Shown: positions 23,446 through 31,517 of the stretch, one piece after another | Layout: each line of letters begins with the position of its first letter | Numbering within the stretch: the first letter of the stretch is position 1 | NCBI GenBank assembly: GCA_027076905.1 | Contig: JALTGP010000271.1 | Location: forward strand, 1 to 48,576 | From: Campylobacteraceae bacterium | Lineage (GTDB): Bacteria; Campylobacterota; Campylobacteria; Campylobacterales; Sulfurovaceae | Reading direction: 5' to 3' | DNA length: 48,576 bases | Translations under genes and position numbers: made by a program | The notes under the pieces: model-generated | Seen by the model: the letters and a program-made list of their open reading frames with translations, nothing else | The model's database searches: none | Told to the model about the DNA's origin: nothing

Positions 23446-26019
23446 ATGAAACAACAATATCGTTCATACCAAGAGAGTTCTGACTTTCTTATAGAGTGTA
23501 CCAAAAAATATCCAGATATTATCTCTGTTAGCACCATCGGAAAAAGTTGGGAAGACAGAGATATACTCTTAGCAACCATCTCTTTAAATGTAGCATTTGC
23601 GAACATCAAACCTGCTCTACTTTTTACAGGAACTGTTCATGCTCGTGAGTGGATTGGTAATGAATTGGGTATTGAATTTATTGACTATATTCTAAAGAAC
23701 TACAAAAACAATCCTCAAATTTTGACAACCCTAACCAATAACACATTATATTTGGTTCCCTGTCTAAATCCTGATGGATTTGAGTACAGCAGACAACACT
23801 TCTCATTTTGGAGAAAAAATAGACGGGATAATAGGGACGGAACATTTGGGGTTGACCTCAATCGTAACTTCTCCATAGGCTATCGCAAATCAACACAGAC
23901 CAACTCAAATGTTTATGGTGGTCCTGAGCCTTTTTCAGAACCTGAAACCCGAGCGATTAAAGAGTTTGTAGATACCCATACCAACATCACCATTGCTCTT
24001 GATTATCACTCACAAGGAAATGTATTTTTCCCTGCCCACAAGTTTAACCATGAGATGGAGCTAGAGGGAACTGACCTAAACTCACTTTGTGCAAATATGA
24101 ACTACTATATTAACAAAGTAACAGGAAGACGATATGGCATAAATAGAGGAAAACCACCCACAAAACTTATCTCAGGTTCAGGAAGAGAGTACTACTACTC
24201 AAAAGGTATCTTGCCTGTAGTTGTGGAGGTAGGGACGCGAAATATTCCTGATTATATGCAAAATATGTCAGAATCCATCAATGAGAATATCCCTGCACTA
24301 CTCTATGCCCTAAGTGAAGCGAAAAACTACAGTCACAATGCACCTAAAAGAGTAAAGAATTTTCATATCAACTCCTTCTCCTCTCATGAGTGTCACCTCG
24401 CATGGGAGTATGAAGATAACCGAGATATCTATTTTGAAATCTATAGAAACTTAAACAATAAAATGGCGTGTAACGACTCCTCTCTCATTGGTATCACCTG
24501 CAACAATGAGTTTAAAGATGAAAACCTAAAAAGTGGGACACGGTATCTATACTACATTCGAGCTATTGATAAACTCTCACTCACAAAATCCCCTTATGCA
24601 CCAAAAGTAAAACTAAAAACACTGCTTGAAGACAATGAGTTTGCAAAAACCATCTTTCCAAATAAATCAAAAATAGGCTATGTTGCAGAGAAAACACTCG
24701 AAGCCAACATCAGTCACTTTGGGAGAAACTCTCTAAAGGTTGGGGTCAGTAGTGGAAGAGGAATCTCTTATGGTGTTATGGAGTTTGACTTGACGGGAAT
24801 CCCAGAAAATGCAATTATTTTAGATGCTAAAATCTCTCTCTATCCACTCAACAGAGTCTCTGCCAAAATAGAAAAGTATGGAGAGTGGTCACTCTCTATT
24901 ATCAATCAAAAAACCATTGCTGATATCCAAGACTATCATCAAGTCCATGAGGCAAAACATGTAAAAACAGTAGGTAAAAGTGTCCCATCAGAACAGTTAA
25001 CGCAAGGGATTTGGAGTCATTGGGACTTCAACGAGTTTGAGAGAAAAACACTCCAAGAGGAGCTTTCCAAAAGAAAAGTGATTTTTAAACTTGAAGGGCC
25101 AAAAGAGCTTCCTATCGGAAGAGATTCTCAAATCATGGTATTTGACTTGGGTTATGGCAATCAAGGTGGAGGACTTCACTACCGTCCCTCTATTGATATC
25201 AAATACACCATTCCATCAGAACAAATCTCTATTGAACTCTCCAATGCCATCACCATCTCAGAAGAGATAGTAATCTCCAATAAACTCGCTTGTGGATTTG
25301 ATAAAAATAAAAACAAAGTCTACGCCTATATGTCCTTTGACCTCTCAGCACTCCCTGACAATCAAGAGACCGTCATCACAGAAGCATGGATTGAGATTCA
25401 CAACGCCTCAACCGTCAAAAAAGAGATTGATATTCGCTATGATGTGGAGTTTGTTGATTTTGATGAACTCTCCTACTCTGATATCAAAGAGAGAGAACGT
25501 ATAGAATACATCGGCTACGAAGTAAGCTCCCATGAACTAGGACGCAAAAAATGTCATAATTTCGCCTTTGACCACTACTCAAAACTTGCCCTTGAAGAGA
25601 TGCATGAGCAGGACAAAGAGGCGAAGTTTATTATCCGTCCCACCTCAGTTTTAAGCCGTGAACACCTTATCAACTGGGTACATGAGGGGGAAAACTCAGC
25701 CAAACTGGTCATCAACTACATTGTAAAAAGAAAACACCCACTACCAAATCCAGAAAATCTAAAAGCCCATGTGGACAAAGAAACTGTAAAAATTAGTTGG
25801 GACAGAATCAAAGATGATGCGTGTATAGGCTACTATGTTGTTAGAAACAGGTGGCACAAACCCAAAAACCCATTTGATGGAGTAAAACTCTACGCAGGAG
25901 CAGACAACTTCACCTATGATACCTTTGGTTCAACCACGCTTAGTAAGTTCTATACAGTATTTTCATATGATGATGTGCCTAACTATAGTGAGGGGGCGGT
26001 GATTGAGTATAAAGCATAA
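23446..26019 (+). CDS. M14 zinc carboxypeptidase with Fn3-like and DNRLRE-like modules, no signal peptide
   Basis: An 857-residue multidomain protein. An M14 (carboxypeptidase A-type) domain covers about residues 1-290, with zinc ligands H65-x-x-E68 ('VHAREW') and H188 ('LDYHSQG'), substrate Arg 'VDLNRNF' and catalytic Glu E261 ('VVVEVGT'). Then come a fibronectin-III-like segment (about 300-395), two beta-rich DNRLRE-like modules (about 400-585 and 590-735; 'GVMEFDLTGIPENAIILDAKISLY', 'AYMSFDLSALPDNQETVITEAWIEI') and a second Fn3-like segment. Bovine CPA Ile255 aligns by eye with R247, which suggests preference for acidic C-termini. Tyr248 is not conserved. There is no export signal, so it seems cytoplasmic. 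It follows the ATP-grasp operon after a terminator and likely belongs to the same system. Confidence 0.75.
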   Translation: MKQQYRSYQESSDFLIECTKKYPDIISVSTIGKSWEDRDILLATISLNVAFANIKPALLFTGTVHAREWIGNELGIEFIDYILKNYKNNPQILTTLTNNTLYLVPCLNPDGFEYSRQHFSFWRKNRRDNRDGTFGVDLNRNFSIGYRKSTQTNSNVYGGPEPFSEPETRAIKEFVDTHTNITIALDYHSQGNVFFPAHKFNHEMELEGTDLNSLCANMNYYINKVTGRRYGINRGKPPTKLISGSGREYYYSKGILPVVVEVGTRNIPDYMQNMSESINENIPALLYALSEAKNYSHNAPKRVKNFHINSFSSHECHLAWEYEDNRDIYFEIYRNLNNKMACNDSSLIGITCNNEFKDENLKSGTRYLYYIRAIDKLSLTKSPYAPKVKLKTLLEDNEFAKTIFPNKSKIGYVAEKTLEANISHFGRNSLKVGVSSGRGISYGVMEFDLTGIPENAIILDAKISLYPLNRVSAKIEKYGEWSLSIINQKTIADIQDYHQVHEAKHVKTVGKSVPSEQLTQGIWSHWDFNEFERKTLQEELSKRKVIFKLEGPKELPIGRDSQIMVFDLGYGNQGGGLHYRPSIDIKYTIPSEQISIELSNAITISEEIVISNKLACGFDKNKNKVYAYMSFDLSALPDNQETVITEAWIEIHNASTVKKEIDIRYDVEFVDFDELSYSDIKERERIEYIGYEVSSHELGRKKCHNFAFDHYSKLALEEMHEQDKEAKFIIRPTSVLSREHLINWVHEGENSAKLVINYIVKRKHPLPNPENLKAHVDKETVKISWDRIKDDACIGYYVVRNRWHKPKNPFDGVKLYAGADNFTYDTFGSTTLSKFYTVFSYDDVPNYSEGAVIEYKA

Positions 26020-26046
26020 AAACTAAAGTATTTTAAAGGAAATAAC

Positions 26047-27696
26047 ATGAAATACACCAAATTTAAAACCATACCTATAGAGAATCGAACATGGATAGAC
26101 AAAACCATAGACAAAGCACCCATTTGGTGTTCTGTCGATTTACGAGATGGGAATCAGTCATTGATAAAACCGATGAGCTTGGATAAAAAAGTAAAGTTTT
26201 TCAAGCTTTTGGTTGAGATGGGATTTAAAGAGATAGAGATAGGATTTCCCAGTGCAAGTGAAGTAGAGTTTGAGTTTACACGCTACTTGATAGAGAATAA
26301 TTTAATTCCAGATGATGTAACAATTCAAATTTTAACCCAAGCCAGAGAGCATTTGATAGCACGAAGTGCAGAAGCATTACGGGGAGCTAAAAATGTAATT
26401 GTTCACTTATATAATCCAACTTCAGCCATGCAACGCAAGATAGTTTATGAGAAAAGTCAAGAGGAGATTATCCAAATGGCACTTCAAGGAGTGAAGTGGA
26501 TAAAAGAGCAATTTGGTAATTTTGAAGGGGCAGTACGTTTAGAGTACTCTCCTGAGAGTTTTACCCAGACGGAGTTGGAATTTTCAGCCAAGATATGTAA
26601 TGCCGTGGTAGAGGAGTGGTACAGAGATAATCATAAAGAGGATAGAGTTATCTTAAATTTACCCTCCACTGTGGAGGCATCAACTCCCAATGTCTATGCT
26701 GACCAGATAGAGTGGATGGGTCGTAATATTGTGCAACGTGATAGAGTAGAGATAAGTGTTCATGCACATAATGACCGTGGCTGTGCCGTAGCATCAACTG
26801 AGTTGGCTTTGATGGCAGGAGCTGACAGGGTTGAGGGGACATTATTGGGCAATGGAGAGAGAACTGGAAATGTTGATATTGTCACAGTTGGATTAAATAT
26901 GTATACCCAAGGAGTTGACCCACAATTGGACTTTAGTGAGGTAGATAAAATTGTCAAAATTGTCGAAGATAGCAATGAGATAAAAACCCACGTTCGTCAC
27001 CCCTATGTAGGAGAGTTGGTCTATACGGCATTTTCAGGTTCACACCAAGATGCGATAAAAAAAGGTATGGCACAACAGAAAGAGAATGCGTTATGGTATG
27101 TTCCCTACTTACCAATCGACCCCAAAGATGTGGGGCGAAATTATGATGCGATTATCCGTATTAATTCCCAGTCAGGAAAAGGTGGTGTAGCCTATATTTT
27201 AAATAGCCAATATGGCTATGCTATCCCTAAGCGAATGGAACCACATATCGGGAAAATTATCCAATCCAAAAGTGATAAAATAGAGGGGATAATGAGTGAA
27301 ACAATGATAAAAAAGGAGTTTGAAAAGATATTTTTAAACCGAAAAGAGAGCATATCTATTGCCAATATCAAGATAGATATTGATGGGCATGAGGTACGCG
27401 TCGATGGGGATTTTAGTATTAGAGGAGAGACCCATCACCACTCCATCACCTCATCAGGCATTATCTCTGCTATCTCCAAAATATTTAAAGAGCATCAAAT
27501 AGAGTTTGAGGTTATCGAGTACTCCGAACACGCCAAAACCATCGGAGAGGATGCCAAAGCCCTTGCCTATTTTGGGATTCAAGTAGAGGGACAAGCCTAT
27601 TATGGTGTAGGAGAGGATATCAATATCTCTTACGCTTCAATGAATGCTTTGGTTTCAGCTCTCAATGTAGCAATCAACCCTCAAGCATCTCTTTAG
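26047..27696 (+). CDS. leuA: 2-isopropylmalate synthase (type 2 LeuA)
   Basis: A 549-residue enzyme that condenses acetyl-CoA with 2-ketoisovalerate, the first committed step of leucine synthesis. The DRE-TIM barrel carries the metal-binding start ('WCSVDLRDGNQSL') and 'VHAHNDRGCAVA', the two His ligands. A C-terminal regulatory domain for leucine feedback is present (about 430-549, 'DGDFSIRGETHHHSIT', 'AINPQASL'). The N-terminus ('KYTKFKTIPIENRTW') and length fit the type 2 LeuA seen in actinobacteria and some proteobacteria rather than the roughly 510-residue E. coli type. Its last 23 bases overlap the convergent hemD gene. Confidence 0.93.
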   Translation: MKYTKFKTIPIENRTWIDKTIDKAPIWCSVDLRDGNQSLIKPMSLDKKVKFFKLLVEMGFKEIEIGFPSASEVEFEFTRYLIENNLIPDDVTIQILTQAREHLIARSAEALRGAKNVIVHLYNPTSAMQRKIVYEKSQEEIIQMALQGVKWIKEQFGNFEGAVRLEYSPESFTQTELEFSAKICNAVVEEWYRDNHKEDRVILNLPSTVEASTPNVYADQIEWMGRNIVQRDRVEISVHAHNDRGCAVASTELALMAGADRVEGTLLGNGERTGNVDIVTVGLNMYTQGVDPQLDFSEVDKIVKIVEDSNEIKTHVRHPYVGELVYTAFSGSHQDAIKKGMAQQKENALWYVPYLPIDPKDVGRNYDAIIRINSQSGKGGVAYILNSQYGYAIPKRMEPHIGKIIQSKSDKIEGIMSETMIKKEFEKIFLNRKESISIANIKIDIDGHEVRVDGDFSIRGETHHHSITSSGIISAISKIFKEHQIEFEVIEYSEHAKTIGEDAKALAYFGIQVEGQAYYGVGEDINISYASMNALVSALNVAINPQASL

Positions 27697-28309
27697 CTTT
27701 GGCAATACAGGAGTCTATCAAAGGGGTATCTGCCACCTCAAATCTACAGCCACGGGGAAGATGCTCCTTGGTAGCATGACCAATTAATACAGCCCTATAA
27801 CTCGCATCCCAACTAAAATTTTTAAAGAAACAGTTGATAGTAGAGGGCGAAGTAAAGATAATAATCGCATCTTTTTCTGGTTGTTCATATAGCAAATATC
27901 GTACACATGAGGTATGATAGATAATCTGCTCTTTTAATCCAATCCCACTCTTCTCCAAATAGCCTTTACTATCAAAAGAGACCTCTTTAGGTCGTAGATA
28001 GAGTAAGTTTTTATCACTAAAGAAGCTCTTGATATCCTCTGCTAGAGATTTACCATAGAATGATTTTGGATGATAGATAACCTCTCCTCCTAGCTCCTCT
28101 ATCTTCTTTTTAGTCGCTCCACCAATAGCAATAGAGGGGTAATCTCTCCATTTTTCATCAATCTTATTGGCAGTTACAACTGCTTGTTTTGACGTGAATA
28201 TAAGCGTATCAGACGATGAAAAATCTATGCTTGTAGCGACCGTCTTAAAAGATATCATAGGCAAGAGGTGTGTTCCCTCTTTTTTGAGAGGAGAGAGGAG
28301 ATATATCAT
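27674..28309 (-). CDS. hemD: Uroporphyrinogen-III synthase
   Basis: A 211-residue enzyme that closes and inverts ring D of hydroxymethylbilane to give uroporphyrinogen III, the precursor of heme, siroheme and heme d1. The family is poorly conserved. The call rests on the typical start ('IYLLSPLKKEG'), 'TLIFTSKQAVVTA', 'AIGGATKKKIEELG' and 'IIIFTSPSTINCFF', which match the two-lobed HemD layout. The ATG overlaps the CDF gene's stop (TGA inside ATGA), and the 3' end overlaps leuA by 23 bp on the opposite strand. The product feeds the SUMT at 8157. Confidence 0.85.
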   Translation of the reverse strand: MIYLLSPLKKEGTHLLPMISFKTVATSIDFSSSDTLIFTSKQAVVTANKIDEKWRDYPSIAIGGATKKKIEELGGEVIYHPKSFYGKSLAEDIKSFFSDKNLLYLRPKEVSFDSKGYLEKSGIGLKEQIIYHTSCVRYLLYEQPEKDAIIIFTSPSTINCFFKNFSWDASYRAVLIGHATKEHLPRGCRFEVADTPLIDSCIAKAKEMLEG

Positions 28310-29223
28310 TGGCGTACTTGACCTAGTTTTTTGCCCTCTGATATGGCATTGTTTATCTCCTCATCATCATATGGATCATAGTGAGGGGTAATAACCCATC
28401 GTTTTTTCTCATCTAAAAGAGCTATTTTGTCCTCTATTTGGTCAGAGATACGATGAGCCTCTATCAGATACATATTGGGTTGGAGTACCAAATGAAACTC
28501 CACGAAGTTTATCGTCCCATCAGTTCGAGTTTTAAGCCAATGAAAGCCATTGACCTCGGGGTGCGAACCGATAAGTTCTCGTATCTCATCAACCGTCTCT
28601 TTCTCTAAAGCTCGGTCAAGCAAAATAGCAATCCCCTCCTCTATAATTTCATAAGCAGAGTAGATAATATAGATACCAATTCCAAAACCAAACAGTGCAT
28701 CAATCCACTCCCAACCTGTAGCATAGACAATACCTAGAGCCAAGAGAATCACCCCATTGCTCCAAAGGTCGGTTTGGTAGTGTAAAGCATCAGATTTAAT
28801 CACAAGATTATCGGTCTCTTTTGCCACTTTTAGTAGATACTGAACAAGCACAAAAGTCACTATTATAGAGATAAGCATAACGGTAATCGCAGGAGTAAGA
28901 AGCTCTGTTTTTGAGCCATGTATCGCTTTTTGTATCGCTTCATAGATGATGTAAAGTCCTGATATTGTGATAACTGTCCCCTCGATTACTGCTGCGATGG
29001 CTTGAACTTTCCCCTTTCCATACTGAAACTCCTCACTCGCTTTCTCTTCTGATTTTTTAATCGCAAAGAAGTTAAAAATGGAGATAAGAGTATCAAGTAA
29101 AGAGTCAATCGCCGATGCCAAAACAGCCACTGAGCCTGATGCAACCCCAATAAAAAACTTGATAAGCGTTAATATCGTTGCCACAATGGTAGCAACAATG
29201 GTAGCTCTTTTTTCTGATGACAT
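28306..29223 (-). CDS. Cation diffusion facilitator (FieF/YiiP-like)
   Basis: A 305-residue inner-membrane metal/proton antiporter with six hydrophobic segments and a cytoplasmic C-terminal domain (about 210-295). The binding site in TM2 and TM5 is D-x3-D ('AIDSLLDTLI') and H-x3-D ('LHYQTDLWSNG'), the DD-HD pattern of YiiP/FieF that suits Zn2+, Fe2+ or Cd2+ rather than Mn2+ (which prefers DD-DD). The C-terminal domain has 'EFHLVLQPNMYLIEAHRISDQIED', as in YiiP. It ends inside the hemD start. A role in zinc or iron export is inferred, but the metal cannot be fixed from sequence. Confidence 0.88.
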   Translation of the reverse strand: MSSEKRATIVATIVATILTLIKFFIGVASGSVAVLASAIDSLLDTLISIFNFFAIKKSEEKASEEFQYGKGKVQAIAAVIEGTVITISGLYIIYEAIQKAIHGSKTELLTPAITVMLISIIVTFVLVQYLLKVAKETDNLVIKSDALHYQTDLWSNGVILLALGIVYATGWEWIDALFGFGIGIYIIYSAYEIIEEGIAILLDRALEKETVDEIRELIGSHPEVNGFHWLKTRTDGTINFVEFHLVLQPNMYLIEAHRISDQIEDKIALLDEKKRWVITPHYDPYDDEEINNAISEGKKLGQVRQ

Positions 29224-29245
29224 AATTTTTCCTTTAAGATGTTAA

Positions 29246-30232
29246 CTATTTTTGGAAGTGTACCATCTTAAACTTATCTCCCATAATAGTAGGGGCAATC
29301 AATGTCTTAATCCTATCCGCCTCTCGCAGATAATTCGCCTGTGTCGTCTGTTTGGCAAACTGCTCCAAAATATCTATCAACCCAAATCGAATCAATGCCC
29401 TAGCCTGTGTCTCATACTGGTCAAGTTTAAACCCTGCCTCCTCAAACGCATCTATTACATGAGCAAAATTCACATCATAGGTAATATCTGCATTTTGATA
29501 TACATCGGAGAGTGTTAACTCTTCATCAAAAAGGGGGAAAGTCTCATGATTTTGATAAACCCTAATCGAAAAATCATTTCGCACAAACTTCTCACCATAA
29601 TCAAAGCTCACAAAATCACAATGCTCTATCCCTTTTGCCATATGCTTTGCAAACTCCTCATATCCAACAGCTACTTCACCTTTGACCTGTCTATGTTTAG
29701 AGGCAAATGTGGCTAAATCCTCATCTATCTCTCTCCACTCCACCACATGGTCAACAACAAAAGCCTCCTCTCCATCTTTGATAAGCTCACAAGGAAACGC
29801 ATCAAAAATCTCATTGGCAACTACAAAAGCATAATCCACATTCACCTTATCAATATCATTAAAATGCGTAATAGTAATATCAGAGCCAAATCGTTCCTCT
29901 ATATATTTAAGTTGTTCTTGCTGAACCTTTGGCTGACGCTCCACTATCCCAAACTTAAGTGTCTGCACAAGTGTCGGGTCAAGCGTATAGAGCCATTGAA
30001 TCATATCACAAAGTAGATACCCCTTATGTGCTCCTATCTCAATAAGCCACCCATCTCTTTTAAAACTATCCTTTTGCATAAGCTTATAAAAATGGTTGGC
30101 GATACTTGCCCCAAAAAATGAACTTGTACTTACTGCTGTATAGAAGTCTCCCTCTTTTCCTATTGCTTTGAAATTTTTGTAGTAGCCCTGCTCTGCGTAA
30201 AGCCAATTGTTCATGTATTTACTAAAATTCAC
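29246..30232 (-). CDS. SAM-dependent methyltransferase, MidA/NDUFAF7 (COG1565) family
   Basis: A 328-residue protein of the COG1565 (DUF185) family, whose mitochondrial member MidA/NDUFAF7 methylates an Arg of complex I subunit NDUFS2. Family marks include 'YAEQGYYKNFKAIGKEGDFYTAVSTS' near the N-terminus (the family's 'GYY..GDFxTAxxxS'), a SAM motif 'WLIEIGAHKGYLLCDMI', 'VVANEIFDAFPCEL' and 'FVSFDYGE'. The role in bacteria is less clear; complex I assembly is a guess. It lies in a minus-strand run with the CDF and hemD genes, 22 bp from the CDF start. Confidence 0.88.
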   Translation of the reverse strand: MNFSKYMNNWLYAEQGYYKNFKAIGKEGDFYTAVSTSSFFGASIANHFYKLMQKDSFKRDGWLIEIGAHKGYLLCDMIQWLYTLDPTLVQTLKFGIVERQPKVQQEQLKYIEERFGSDITITHFNDIDKVNVDYAFVVANEIFDAFPCELIKDGEEAFVVDHVVEWREIDEDLATFASKHRQVKGEVAVGYEEFAKHMAKGIEHCDFVSFDYGEKFVRNDFSIRVYQNHETFPLFDEELTLSDVYQNADITYDVNFAHVIDAFEEAGFKLDQYETQARALIRFGLIDILEQFAKQTTQANYLREADRIKTLIAPTIMGDKFKMVHFQK

Positions 30233-30284
30233 TGTTTTCCTTTTTAATTAATTTTTAAATTTTATATATGAAGAACATCAACCT

Positions 30285-31517
30285 TTACCGAGCATCCGCA
30301 ACCCGAGTATATAAGCCCAATAGCTCAGTTTGTGCATCATATTTATAGATATCTTGGTCTATCTTGCGAACTTCCAAGGTATTGGTAATTATCTCTGTAT
30401 CATAAGAGGTTGCATCTCCTGCTTGTTCTAAATCTAAGGCTACAGCGTACATATTGGCGTAGTGGTTTGCGTCTTCCTCTGATAAAGCTATCTTTTTATC
30501 TATAATCTTTAGACGCTCTTTGATGAGCTTGAAACGATTTGCTATCTCTTTTCTCTTTTCATCTCTTTCTACTTGGGCGTTCATATAATCGATTTTAGAG
30601 AGTTGGATATCTTTTGTCATATTGATATTTAAGGGAATTGAAACTCTGAAACCATAGTTGAAATACTCACGATTTAGGCTTGAACCTGGTTGGGCAAACA
30701 TTGGATTTAAATCCTCATTGACATAGCGACCTGTTAGGGCTACTTCTGGGAGATATTTTGCCCATGTCATCTTTTTATATTGGTTTTTTTCCTCTATTCT
30801 TAGGCTATCACGCTTTAACTCTAGCTGATTATTAGTGTAACGTTGCTCATCTATCATAGCGAATGTTGGGGTTTTGATTTTGTAGGGGTCATCATTACTC
30901 AAAAGAGCAAACTTGTTTTCAAGCTCCGCGATACTTAAATCTATGTCTAGTTTGGCAGTAATATCTTTATTGTGTTTGAGCAGTGATTGATCATAGAGGG
31001 TTCGATTGGTTAATCCTGCATCATAGGACTCTTTTTGGATAAGCATATCTAGTTTATCATTTTTGATAAGTAAATCTATCTTTTGGAGTTGAAGTTGAGA
31101 TTTTTTTAAACGGTATAGAATATTTATTGCTTGTGAGATAAGCTCTCTTCTTTGTAGCTCTATGTCGATGCTGTTTGCTTGGTCTTGAAACTTGGCATAC
31201 TTTAACGCAGACCAAATTCCTCCCGATTTAAAAATAGGTTGGTCTACGGATATGAGGAACTGACCTGTACCTACCATAGAGCCAAATTGTGTGGAGTAGT
31301 TTTTAGAATACTGCAGATGAATGGGGTTTATCCAGGAATCCTCTAGTTTTTCAGCATTGACACTACTCTGCTCATGTTTATACTTTAACATAGCCTCTTG
31401 ATTTCCTGAGAGAATATCATGTAGTTCATCAGTAGCAAAAAGTACCGATGAACCAAAATAGACTACAAAAAGACTAGAGAGAAGCGATGGCTTTTTCAAA
31501 ACGTTTGAATCCCTCAT
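30285..31517 (-). CDS. TolC-family outer membrane protein
   Basis: A 410-residue protein with a signal peptide (about 1-29) and two repeats of the TolC coiled-coil and strand pattern ('GQFLISVDQPIFKSGGIWSAL' and 'NYGFRVSIPLNINMTKDIQLSKIDY'). TolC proteins form an outer-membrane channel for efflux or type I secretion. No HlyD or RND gene sits beside it, so its inner-membrane partner is encoded elsewhere. The ATG at 31517 is inside argD (44-bp overlap) and has a strong 'GAGGAG' site 5 bases upstream, so the start is credible and the two genes are coupled. It is distinct from the TolC at 42210. Confidence 0.85.
   Translation of the reverse strand: MRDSNVLKKPSLLSSLFVVYFGSSVLFATDELHDILSGNQEAMLKYKHEQSSVNAEKLEDSWINPIHLQYSKNYSTQFGSMVGTGQFLISVDQPIFKSGGIWSALKYAKFQDQANSIDIELQRRELISQAINILYRLKKSQLQLQKIDLLIKNDKLDMLIQKESYDAGLTNRTLYDQSLLKHNKDITAKLDIDLSIAELENKFALLSNDDPYKIKTPTFAMIDEQRYTNNQLELKRDSLRIEEKNQYKKMTWAKYLPEVALTGRYVNEDLNPMFAQPGSSLNREYFNYGFRVSIPLNINMTKDIQLSKIDYMNAQVERDEKRKEIANRFKLIKERLKIIDKKIALSEEDANHYANMYAVALDLEQAGDATSYDTEIITNTLEVRKIDQDIYKYDAQTELLGLYTRVADAR

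Noticed and set aside
30985-31005. TTGATC-containing stretch as a second FNR box
   Set aside because: It lies deep in the tolC-like coding region and lacks a full TTGAT-N4-ATCAA.
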